Positions 57,370-64,000 of a DNA stretch of 64,000 nucleotides are shown here, in pieces. This stretch comes from Homoserinibacter sp. GY 40078 (GTDB taxonomy: Bacteria > Actinomycetota > Actinomycetes > Actinomycetales > Microbacteriaceae), in the NCBI RefSeq assembly GCF_008017545.1, contig NZ_VRTZ01000002.1:744001-808000 (forward strand). Direction: 5' to 3'. Within the stretch, counting starts at the first letter, position 1. The number at the start of each line of letters is the position of its first letter. A program made the translations under genes and the position numbers. The notes under the pieces are model-generated. The model was not told where the DNA came from. It searched no databases and saw nothing but the letters and a program-made list of their open reading frames with translations.

Positions 57370-58335
57370 GTGCGCCGTACGCCCGCGCTTGTCAGCTCCG
57401 CCGTGCTCGTGACACTCGTCGCGACCGCTCTGGTCGGATGCTCGGCCTCCAGCGACGGATGCCAGCCGGCGATCGCGCCGGGCGATGCGTCGGTCCTCGT
57501 GAGCGCAACGGGTGCCGTCGGCGGCTCGACGGTTCCCACGGTGTCGGTGCCCACGCCGCTGACCACGACCGAGCCGGAGCGCTCGGTGCTGGTGAAGGGC
57601 GACGGCGCGGTCGCGTCGGACGGCATGACGGTCGACTTCGATGCCGTGCTCTTTGACGGGGCGACCGGTTCGCAGATCACCGAGACGTTCTCCTCGGATG
57701 GATCCCTCTTCGGTACCGCTGGAGGCAACGGCGCGCTCTATACGGCGCTGCAGTGCGCCCGAGTCGGCGACCGGCTCTCGATCACCACACCGCTCCGTGA
57801 CAGCGGTCTCGGTGGGCTCGACCAGTACACCGACGATCAGCTCGCGCAGACCGTTGTGATGGTGGTCGACATCGTAGGCGTCTACCTCGGCAAGGCGGAT
57901 GGCGCCAACCAGCTTCCGCAGGACGGCATGCCGACCGTGGTGACCGCGGTCGATGGCACCCCCGGACTCGCGGCGGGCCTCGTCTCGCCACCGGCCGAGA
58001 GTCGTTCCTCCGTCATCAAGGCTGGCGGAGGCGCCGAGGTCGCTGAGGGCGACGCCGTCGTGATGCATGTCTCGCGCTGGACGTGGGCATCTGCGACCGG
58101 AGACGTGAACCAGACCTTCACCTCCTGGGGTTTGTCGCCTCGTCTGCAGCTCGTCTCGACCGACGCCCCAGACGTGACCGACGACAGCGGCGCGACCGCG
58201 CTCAGCAGCGATCTCGTCGACGTGCTCGTCGGATCGACTGTCGGCTCGCAGCTGCTCGTGGTGTCCGTCCCCGATGAGGGAGACGCTCAGGTGTACGTCA
58301 TCGACGTGCTCGGCATCGTCTCCGACGAGGAGTGA
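57370..58335 (+). CDS. FKBP-like lipoprotein upstream of pafBC
   Basis: This 321-residue secreted protein has a lipoprotein signal peptide ending in the lipobox LVGC (Cys near residue 24). Two tandem FKBP-like regions follow, about residues 75-180 and 205-318 (VVMVVDIVGV and VVSVPDEGDAQVYVIDVLGI are strand patterns of the fold). The usual FKBP active-site residues and the YG of the 80s loop are not recognisable, so prolyl isomerase activity is doubtful. It overlaps pafB in GTGA. FKBP genes in this position are common in actinobacteria. Confidence 0.85.
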   Translation: MRRTPALVSSAVLVTLVATALVGCSASSDGCQPAIAPGDASVLVSATGAVGGSTVPTVSVPTPLTTTEPERSVLVKGDGAVASDGMTVDFDAVLFDGATGSQITETFSSDGSLFGTAGGNGALYTALQCARVGDRLSITTPLRDSGLGGLDQYTDDQLAQTVVMVVDIVGVYLGKADGANQLPQDGMPTVVTAVDGTPGLAAGLVSPPAESRSSVIKAGGGAEVAEGDAVVMHVSRWTWASATGDVNQTFTSWGLSPRLQLVSTDAPDVTDDSGATALSSDLVDVLVGSTVGSQLLVVSVPDEGDAQVYVIDVLGIVSDEE

Positions 58336-59330
58336 CGACGAGCGCCGCTGCCGCTCCTGCGCCGGTGCCCGTCGAGGACCGGCTCTTCAGCCTCGTGCTC
58401 GCTCTTGTCGCAACCGAGAGCGGCCTGACGAAGGCCGAGATCCTTTCGAGCGTGCGCGGTTACGCGCAACGCTTCGTCGCGGGCGGAGACAATGCGAACC
58501 TCGAGCGGCAGTTCGAGAGAGACAAGGACGACATCCGCGAACTCGGTGTGCCGCTCGAGACCATCGAGCCCCTCGGCGAACCGGGAGACAACCACAACCT
58601 GCGGTACCGGATCCCCAAGGGCGCCTACGATTTGCCGGACGACGTGCGGTTCACCTCCGACGAGGTGGCCCTGTTGAACCTCGCGGCGATGGTGTGGCGC
58701 GAGGGGTCGCTCAGTGCCGAGTCGCGTCGCGCACTCACGAAGCTACGCGCGCTCGGGATCGCGGCCGACGAACCCGTGCTCGGATACGCGCCCCGCTTGC
58801 GCTTGCGCGATGCGGCGTTCGACCCTCTCACCCAGGCGATCGATCGCGGGCAGGTCGTGAGGTTCCCCTATCTCAAGCCGGGGGAGACCCGGGCGCGCGA
58901 GCGCGTCGTCATCCCGCTCGCTCTCGTGCAGTACGACGGCCGCTGGCACCTGTCGGCCGAGGACCTCGCGACCGGCAAGGGGAAGACCTTCCTGTTGCGG
59001 CGAATCGTCGGCAAGGTCACCTCCGGCCGTGCGGCACCGCAACGACCCGGCGACCACACCGCGAGGGCCCTCGCCGAGCTCGAAGAGGTCTGGCAGCGCG
59101 GCATCGCCGAACTCGAGGTGAGAGCGGGTTCGGACGCGGCACTGCGTCTCGCGCACCGCCGCGGCACCGAGGAGATCGCGCCCGACGTGGTCCGCGTCCA
59201 CTTCGTCGATCTCGCGATCCTCGCCGACGAGCTCGCCGGATTCGGTCCCGAGGTGCTTGTGCTCTCACCCCCCGCGCTGCGTGACGCCGTCATCGAGCGC
59301 CTCACCACCACGACGGGCGATCATGCCTGA
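58332..59330 (+). CDS. pafB: PafB, WYL-domain transcriptional regulator
   Basis: This 332-residue protein is PafB, which with PafC forms an activator of the LexA-independent DNA-damage response in mycobacteria. The N-terminal winged helix (VEDRLFSLVLALVATESGLTKAEIL) is followed by the WYL domain (YDGRWHLSAEDLATGKGKTF) and a C-terminal WCX domain. The strictly conserved WYL motif reads WHL here, as in many PafB proteins. GTG start overlaps the FKBP-like stop; pafC starts before the pafB stop. Confidence 0.93.
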   Translation: MTTSAAAAPAPVPVEDRLFSLVLALVATESGLTKAEILSSVRGYAQRFVAGGDNANLERQFERDKDDIRELGVPLETIEPLGEPGDNHNLRYRIPKGAYDLPDDVRFTSDEVALLNLAAMVWREGSLSAESRRALTKLRALGIAADEPVLGYAPRLRLRDAAFDPLTQAIDRGQVVRFPYLKPGETRARERVVIPLALVQYDGRWHLSAEDLATGKGKTFLLRRIVGKVTSGRAAPQRPGDHTARALAELEEVWQRGIAELEVRAGSDAALRLAHRRGTEEIAPDVVRVHFVDLAILADELAGFGPEVLVLSPPALRDAVIERLTTTTGDHA

Positions 59331-60321
59331 ACGACGACACCGCACCCCCTCGCGCTCCGTGCCGCCGCCGCAGGCACGCGACAAGCTCGCCTTCCTGCTG
59401 GCGCTCGTTCCGTGGCTGCTCGATCATGACCGCGTGAGCGTCGCGGAGGCTGCCGCGCACTTCCAGGTGAGCGAGGACGACATCCGCACCTCCGTCGCCC
59501 TCGTCGCGCTGAGTGGCGTTCCCGGCAGCACGTCGACCTATCAGCACGAGGATCTCTTCGACATCGACTGGGACGCGTTCGAGAACGACGACGAGATCGC
59601 GATCACCCAGCATGTTGCGATCGATGACGCCCCACGGCTGTCGGCGCGTGAGGCGGCGGCGCTCATCGCTGGTCTGCAGTACCTGCAGTCTCTCCCGGAG
59701 AACGCCGACCGTGCGAACCTGCGGGCGCTCGTCGAGAAGCTCTCGCACGGCGCCTCCGCCCAGCCCAGCCAGCTCGCCGTCTCGGGCGATGCCGAGAGCG
59801 TGCTGCTCACGACAGTGCGCCGTGCCGTCGCCGAGAAGCGCCGACTGCGCTTCGCGTACCTCAACTCGCGTGGAGAGCGCGAGGAACGCGACGTGGATCC
59901 GCTCCGCGTCGAGTCGATCGACGCCGACTGGTATCTGCGCGGCTGGTGCTACCTGCGCCAAGCCCTCCGCACGTTCCGATTCGACCGCATGAGCGGAGTC
60001 GAGCTCACCGAGCTGCCGATCGAGCACGATGCGGCCGAGATCCTGCTGCCCGACACGCTCTTCGAGCCGTCGGAGGAAGACCTCGAGGTGACGATCGAGG
60101 CGGCGCCGGAGGTCATCGGTCTGCTCGCCGACTACATCCCGGACGGCGCCCTCACGACGCAGGTGGGGGAGCGCATCCGCACGACTCTTCGCGTCTCGCA
60201 TTACCACGGCCTGAAGCGCCTCATTGCGGGGATGCCCGGGACCGTGCAGGTCGTCGCACCCGAGCAGGCGCGGCGGGCAGTGGCCGAATGGGCGTCGGCA
60301 GGACTAGCGCGCTACGCGTAG
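59323..60321 (+). CDS. pafC: PafC, WYL-domain transcriptional regulator
   Basis: This 332-residue protein is the partner of PafB. The N-terminal winged helix (RDKLAFLLALVPWLLDHDRVSVAEAA) precedes the WYL domain, which here keeps a typical core (DADWYLRGWCYLRQALRTFRFDRM). The C-terminal WCX domain follows. ATG at 59323 overlaps the pafB stop by 8 bases and gives the usual start; upstream in-frame codons would overlap pafB further. pafBC is retained although pup and pafA are not next to it. Confidence 0.93.
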   Translation: MPERRHRTPSRSVPPPQARDKLAFLLALVPWLLDHDRVSVAEAAAHFQVSEDDIRTSVALVALSGVPGSTSTYQHEDLFDIDWDAFENDDEIAITQHVAIDDAPRLSAREAAALIAGLQYLQSLPENADRANLRALVEKLSHGASAQPSQLAVSGDAESVLLTTVRRAVAEKRRLRFAYLNSRGEREERDVDPLRVESIDADWYLRGWCYLRQALRTFRFDRMSGVELTELPIEHDAAEILLPDTLFEPSEEDLEVTIEAAPEVIGLLADYIPDGALTTQVGERIRTTLRVSHYHGLKRLIAGMPGTVQVVAPEQARRAVAEWASAGLARYA

Positions 60322-60324
60322 ACT
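60319..60324 (+). promoter_or_regulatory. Candidate -10 of tatA-tatC
   Basis: TAGACT overlaps the pafC stop (TAG at 60319-60321) and lies 33 bases before the tatA ATG, leaving space for the ACGAGGT ribosome-binding site. Confidence 0.45.
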
Positions 60325-60357
60325 GACACGACACCGGCACGGAACGAGGTCTGATCC

Positions 60358-60591
60358 ATGTTGATTCACCCGCTTCTGGTCAACCAGTGGCAGAGCTGGC
60401 TGATCGTGCTGCTCGTCGTGCTCGTGCTCTTCGGGGCCACACGTCTGCCCGCCCTGTCGAAGAGCCTCGGCCAGTCGATCAAGATCTTCCGACGCGAACT
60501 GGCGCCCGAGAAGTCGGACGACGCGGCGGAGCCCGCTGAGTCGACGGCTCGCGAGCAGGAGAAGCCCTCCAGCACCACGACCGACAAGTAG
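60358..60591 (+). CDS. tatA: Sec-independent translocase protein TatA
   Basis: This 77-residue protein has one N-terminal transmembrane helix (about residues 10-26) followed by the amphipathic helix with the FGATRLPALSKSLGQS version of the TatA hinge motif, and a charged C-terminal tail. TatA assembles into the pore-like element of the twin-arginine export system for folded proteins. tatC follows after 5 bases. A TatB-like role cannot be excluded, but sequence and place fit TatA. Confidence 0.93.
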   Translation: MLIHPLLVNQWQSWLIVLLVVLVLFGATRLPALSKSLGQSIKIFRRELAPEKSDDAAEPAESTAREQEKPSSTTTDK

Positions 60592-60596
60592 GCACG

Positions 60597-61487
60597 GTGG
60601 CCTCTCGTCAGGCCGGTAATTCGCGTTCCGCTCGACGGGCGAACCCCGACCGGAGGATGTCGCTCGCCGAGCATCTGATCGAGTTGCGCCGGCGCCTCAC
60701 TCGTGCCGGGCTCGCGATCGCCGCGGGCACCGTCGTGGGATGGCTGCTCTACGACCTCGCGTGGCTCGGGGAGCTGCTTGAGCCTCTCGTCCCCGGGGCG
60801 CAGGCGGCTCTTGACGGCAAGGGAACCTGGTCGGCCATCAGCGGCCCCGTGTTCGATATCGCCACCGCCGGGGGAGCGGACCCCGACCGCATCGCGATCA
60901 ACTTCACCAACATCACCGGTGCGTTCGACGTGCGGCTGCAGGTCTCTCTCGTGACGGGCATCATCATCTCGTCGCCGGTGTGGCTCTTCCAGCTCTTCGC
61001 GTTCTTCGTCCCGGGCCTCACACGTCGTGAGCGCGGCTACATCTTCGGCTTCTTCTTCACCGCCGTGCCACTGTTCTTCGCGGGGTGCGCCGCGGGGTGG
61101 TTCGTGCTGCCGCGCATCGTCGAGATCATGTACTCGTTCGTGCCCGACAACGCGACGACCCTGTACGAGGCGCGCGTCTACCTCGACTTCGTCCTGAAGC
61201 TCCTACTCGCCACGGGCGTGGCCTTCGTGCTGCCGGTGTTCCTCGTGCTGCTCAACTTCGCGGGAGTGCTGCCGGGGATCACGATCCTCAAGTCGTGGCG
61301 GTGGGCGGTCATCGCGATCGCCGTGTTCACGGCCATCGCCACCCCTGCGGGTGACATCATCTCGATGTTCCTGCTGGCGTTGCCCATGGTGCTGCTCTAC
61401 TTCGCCGCCGTCGGTGTGTCGGTGTGGCACGACCGGATCGTCCTGGCACGGGCGAATGCGCCGCAGGCGGGCGTCTCCGGCGCATGA
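60597..61487 (+). CDS. tatC: Sec-independent translocase protein TatC
   Basis: This 296-residue protein has six transmembrane helices and is the twin-arginine signal-peptide receptor. The N-terminal motif MSLAEHLIELRRRLTRAG and the loop FFVPGLTRRERGY are conserved. GTG at 60597 is chosen since it leaves a basic N-terminal extension as in other actinobacterial TatC proteins; ATG at 60657 is an alternative with GGAGG too close to it. It overlaps the helicase start in ATGA. Confidence 0.95.
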   Translation: MASRQAGNSRSARRANPDRRMSLAEHLIELRRRLTRAGLAIAAGTVVGWLLYDLAWLGELLEPLVPGAQAALDGKGTWSAISGPVFDIATAGGADPDRIAINFTNITGAFDVRLQVSLVTGIIISSPVWLFQLFAFFVPGLTRRERGYIFGFFFTAVPLFFAGCAAGWFVLPRIVEIMYSFVPDNATTLYEARVYLDFVLKLLLATGVAFVLPVFLVLLNFAGVLPGITILKSWRWAVIAIAVFTAIATPAGDIISMFLLALPMVLLYFAAVGVSVWHDRIVLARANAPQAGVSGA

Positions 61488-63925
61488 GCACCGCCGACGA
61501 GGTCGCGCTCTCTCCCGCGGAGCGCTACGCGGCATCCCGCGCCCGCGCCCGGACTCCTGAGCTCGAACGGTTCCGCAGGCACCTCACCGTCGAGCTCGAC
61601 GACTTCCAGGTCGATGCGTGCCGCACCCTCGAAGAGGGGCGCAGCGTGCTCGTGGCGGCGCCGACGGGCGCAGGCAAGACGATCGTCGCCGAGTTCGCCG
61701 TCCACCTGGCTCTCACGGATGCGCGCGCGAAGGTGTTCTACACGACGCCGATGAAGGCGCTCAGCAACCAGAAGTACGCGGAGCTCGCCGCCGAGCACGG
61801 TTCCGCGCAGGTCGGTCTGTTGACGGGCGACACCAACATCAACTCGGGCGCACGGGTCGTCGTCATGACCACCGAAGTGCTGCGCAACATGCTCTACGCC
61901 GACTCGCCCCTGCTCACGGATCTCGCCTACGTGGTGATGGACGAGGTGCACTACCTCGCCGACCGGTTCCGCGGTGCCGTGTGGGAGGAGGTCATCATCC
62001 ACCTACCGCGCGGGGTCCGGATGGTGTCTCTGTCAGCGACGGTCTCGAACGCCGAGGAGTTCGGCGACTGGCTGCAGGCCGTGCGTGGCGACGCCGATGT
62101 GATCGTCTCCGAGCAGCGTCCCGTGCCGCTCGAACAGCACGTGCTCGTGCGGGGGAAGCTCGTCGAGCTCTTCGACGGGGCGCAGTCGCCCGGCGCCCCG
62201 CCGCGGGTGAACCCCGAGCTCGCCCGCCTCGCGATCGCCGGGGGCCGAGGTGCGGGCACCTACCGCGGTCCGCATCCGGGCCGCCATCAGCGGCGAGGAG
62301 AGGTCGTGCGCGACCGGATCGACCGGCATGAGGTCGTGCGTCTGCTCGGCGATCGGCACCTTCTGCCGGCGATCTTCTTCGTGTTCAGCCGCAACGGATG
62401 CGACCAAGCGGTGCAGCACGTCCTGCGATCGGATGTGCGCCTCACCGAGCGCTGGGAACGCGACGAGATCCGCCACATCGTCGAGGAGCGCTGCGCGGGC
62501 CTGCGCGACGAAGACCTCGGCGTGCTCGGCTACTTCTCGTGGCTGGAGGGGCTCGAGCGGGGAGTCGCGGCTCACCACGCGGGTCTCATCCCGACCTTCA
62601 AGGAGGTCGTCGAGGAGCTCTTCCAACGGAAGCTGCTGAAGGTCGTCTTCGCCACCGAGACGCTCGCGCTCGGGGTGAACATGCCTGCTCGCACGGTCGT
62701 GCTCGAGAAGCTCGAGAAGTTCAATGGCGAGGCACGCGTGCCGATCACGCCGGGGGAGTACACGCAACTCACCGGGCGTGCGGGTCGCCGCGGAATCGAT
62801 GTCGAAGGGCATTCCGTCATCCAGTGGGTCACGGGCCTCGATCCGCAGGCCGTCGCTTCCCTCGCCTCGCGCCGCAGCTATCCGCTGCACTCGAGCTTCC
62901 GCCCGACGTACAACATGGCCGTGAACCTCATCCAGCAGTTTGGGCGCGAACGCACCCGCGAGATCCTCGAGAGCTCATTCGCGCAGTTCCAGGCGGACCG
63001 CGCGGTCGTCGATCTGGCCCGCAAGATCCGGGAGCAGGAGCGCTCGCTCGAGGGGTACGCGGAGGCGATGCGCTGCCATCTCGGCGACTTCGCCGAGTAC
63101 GCGGGCATGCGTCGCGAGGTGAACGACCTGGAGCGCAAGCAGGCTCGCTCGAGCGACGGCTCCCGCGTCGAACGCGACCGGCGGGGACGGCGGATCGCGC
63201 AGCTGCGGGGCCGGATGAAGCAGCACCCCTGCCACGCCTGCAACGACCGCGAGGCTCACGCCCGGTGGGCGGAGCGCTGGTGGCGCCTGAAGCGCGAAAC
63301 CGACCGGCTGACGGGCCAGGTGCGTGGGCGTACGGGCGCGGTCGCGCAGGTGTTCGACCGGATCACCGAGCTGTTGCTCGACCTGGGGTACCTCACGCGC
63401 GACCAGCACGGACGTATCGAGGTGGCCGCCCCGGGACGTCAGTTGCGTCGTATCTACGGCGAACGCGATCTGCTCGTGGCCGAGTGCTTGCGCTCGGGCG
63501 CCTGGGAGGGCGTCGATGCGCCGACGCTCGCGGCGATCGCGAGCTGCCTCGTGTTCGAGCCCCGCCGCGAGGACGGCGGCATCGCTCGTGGGCTGCCACC
63601 CGGACGCTTCGCCCGCGCGTTCGAAGCCACCGAGCAGCGTTGGGCCGAGCTCTCGACCATGGAGGAGGACCGCCGCCTTCCGGAGACGGGTCCGTTGTCG
63701 GCGGCCCTCGCACTCGCCACCTTCCGATGGGCGCAGGGAGACAGGCTCGATCAGGTGCTCCGTGAGGCCGATCTCGCCGCGGGAGATTTCGTCCGCTGGA
63801 TGAAGCAGGTGATCGACCTGCTCGATCAGCTCTCGATCGTCGCCGATGGCGAGCTGGGACGCACCGCGCGAACGGCCATCGACGAGGTGCGCCGCGGCAT
63901 CGTCGCGTACTCGAGCGTCGCATGA
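61484..63925 (+). CDS. helY: HelY/Mtr4-like DEAD/DEAH helicase
   Basis: This 813-residue Ski2/Mtr4-type helicase has Walker A VAAPTGAGKTIVAE, the DEVH box YVVMDEVHYLAD, motif III SLSATVSNAEEF and motif VI QLTGRAGRRGIDVEGH. An inserted arch-like region follows, with CHACNDREAHARWAERWW. Actinobacterial HelY is an RNA helicase of uncertain substrate. ATG at 61484 overlaps the tatC stop in ATGA. The tatAC-helY order is conserved in actinobacteria. Confidence 0.92.
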   Translation: MSTADEVALSPAERYAASRARARTPELERFRRHLTVELDDFQVDACRTLEEGRSVLVAAPTGAGKTIVAEFAVHLALTDARAKVFYTTPMKALSNQKYAELAAEHGSAQVGLLTGDTNINSGARVVVMTTEVLRNMLYADSPLLTDLAYVVMDEVHYLADRFRGAVWEEVIIHLPRGVRMVSLSATVSNAEEFGDWLQAVRGDADVIVSEQRPVPLEQHVLVRGKLVELFDGAQSPGAPPRVNPELARLAIAGGRGAGTYRGPHPGRHQRRGEVVRDRIDRHEVVRLLGDRHLLPAIFFVFSRNGCDQAVQHVLRSDVRLTERWERDEIRHIVEERCAGLRDEDLGVLGYFSWLEGLERGVAAHHAGLIPTFKEVVEELFQRKLLKVVFATETLALGVNMPARTVVLEKLEKFNGEARVPITPGEYTQLTGRAGRRGIDVEGHSVIQWVTGLDPQAVASLASRRSYPLHSSFRPTYNMAVNLIQQFGRERTREILESSFAQFQADRAVVDLARKIREQERSLEGYAEAMRCHLGDFAEYAGMRREVNDLERKQARSSDGSRVERDRRGRRIAQLRGRMKQHPCHACNDREAHARWAERWWRLKRETDRLTGQVRGRTGAVAQVFDRITELLLDLGYLTRDQHGRIEVAAPGRQLRRIYGERDLLVAECLRSGAWEGVDAPTLAAIASCLVFEPRREDGGIARGLPPGRFARAFEATEQRWAELSTMEEDRRLPETGPLSAALALATFRWAQGDRLDQVLREADLAAGDFVRWMKQVIDLLDQLSIVADGELGRTARTAIDEVRRGIVAYSSVA

Positions 63926-63966
63926 CCCCATCCGCCTCCTGCAGGCGGCCCCCAGCTCGGCGGCCG

Positions 63967-63972
63967 TAGGCT
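63967..63972 (+). promoter_or_regulatory. Probable leaderless promoter at window end
   Basis: TAGGCT, then 9 bases, then an ATG at 63982. It matches the -10 used by fabG and the orphan ABC ATPase gene. Confidence 0.4.
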
Positions 63973-63981
63973 GAGGCTCCG

Positions 63982-64000
63982 ATGTCCGCACCGACGACCG
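63982..64000 (+). CDS. Start of a truncated downstream gene
   Basis: ATG at 63982 opens a frame beginning MSAPTT that runs off the window. The only evidence is the TAGGCT nine bases upstream and the position after helY. The product cannot be identified. Confidence 0.35.

Noticed and set aside
60657-61487. Alternative tatC start at ATG 60657
   Set aside because: The GGAGG lies directly against the ATG, and the longer form from GTG 60597 has the basic N-terminal extension usual in related TatC proteins.

Overview
The window is about 64 kb of a high-GC actinobacterial chromosome, most likely from a member of the Microbacteriaceae (order Micrococcales). The evidence is its actinobacterial marker genes (whiA, rbpA, opcA, pafBC, imuA'/imuB/dnaE2), a transaldolase gene followed by the transaldolase-associated type of glucose-6-phosphate isomerase, and frequent GTG starts. 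Genes are packed tightly, with many 4-base ATGA/GTGA overlaps. No gene-free stretch exceeds about 250 bases. I saw no insertion sequence, prophage, CRISPR array, attachment site or replication origin. Most of it reads as core chromosome.

Layout. 1-6.9 kb (+): the end of uvrC, rapZ, whiA, sodA, then gap-pgk-tpiA-secG and rbpA. 7-15.2 kb (-): the pentose-phosphate operon tkt-tal-pgi-zwf-opcA-pgl. 15.4-17.3 kb (+): heme A synthesis, ctaB-ctaA. 17.5-21.5 kb (+): an iron-sulfur operon, sufB-sufD-Rieske-sufC-sufT. 21.6-26.7 kb: bioY, an ABC-F ATPase, a SURF1 operon with a DUF3099 gene, fabG and serB. 26.7-33.6 kb: divergent glgC/glgA, an orphan ABC ATPase, rpmE2, a DnaQ-exonuclease/Nudix fusion and treS. 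33.7-40.9 kb: an alpha/beta hydrolase, a glycosyltransferase, YbaK, a histidine phosphatase, a sirtuin, an RNA methyltransferase, a D,D-carboxypeptidase, an SGNH hydrolase and a GlsB-like membrane protein. 41-51.4 kb: DNA-damage tolerance: dinB, an SF2 helicase, then (after a type Ic aspartate aminotransferase) dnaE2-imuB-DUF1905-imuA' on the minus strand. 51.5-57.3 kb: a cold-shock/DUF1294 protein, tRNA-Leu(GAG), an M20 peptidase, uppP, a PAC2 protein, a HAD phosphatase and trmI. 57.4-64 kb: an FKBP-like lipoprotein, pafB-pafC, tatA-tatC and a HelY-like helicase.

How the genes fit together. Lower glycolysis and the oxidative and non-oxidative pentose-phosphate pathway lie side by side. CtaA, CtaB and SURF1 all serve assembly of cytochrome aa3. 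The glgC/glgA pair and treS belong to alpha-glucan and trehalose metabolism. UvrC, DinB, the mutasome and the PafBC regulator form a repair and mutagenesis group. Two LexA-type palindromes mark the mutasome genes as SOS-regulated.

The most informative signals are in regulation and gene architecture. A TANNNT-like -10 hexamer repeatedly sits 6-9 bases before the start codon, which points to widespread leaderless transcription. In one case (DUF3099) it suggests a non-canonical ATC start. A LexA box spans the start codon of imuA'. A DUF1905 gene is lodged inside the mutasome cluster. An exonuclease is fused to a Nudix hydrolase. The Pup-proteasome genes are absent from the place between trmI and pafBC where they usually lie. 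I found no convincing wholly new multi-gene system.
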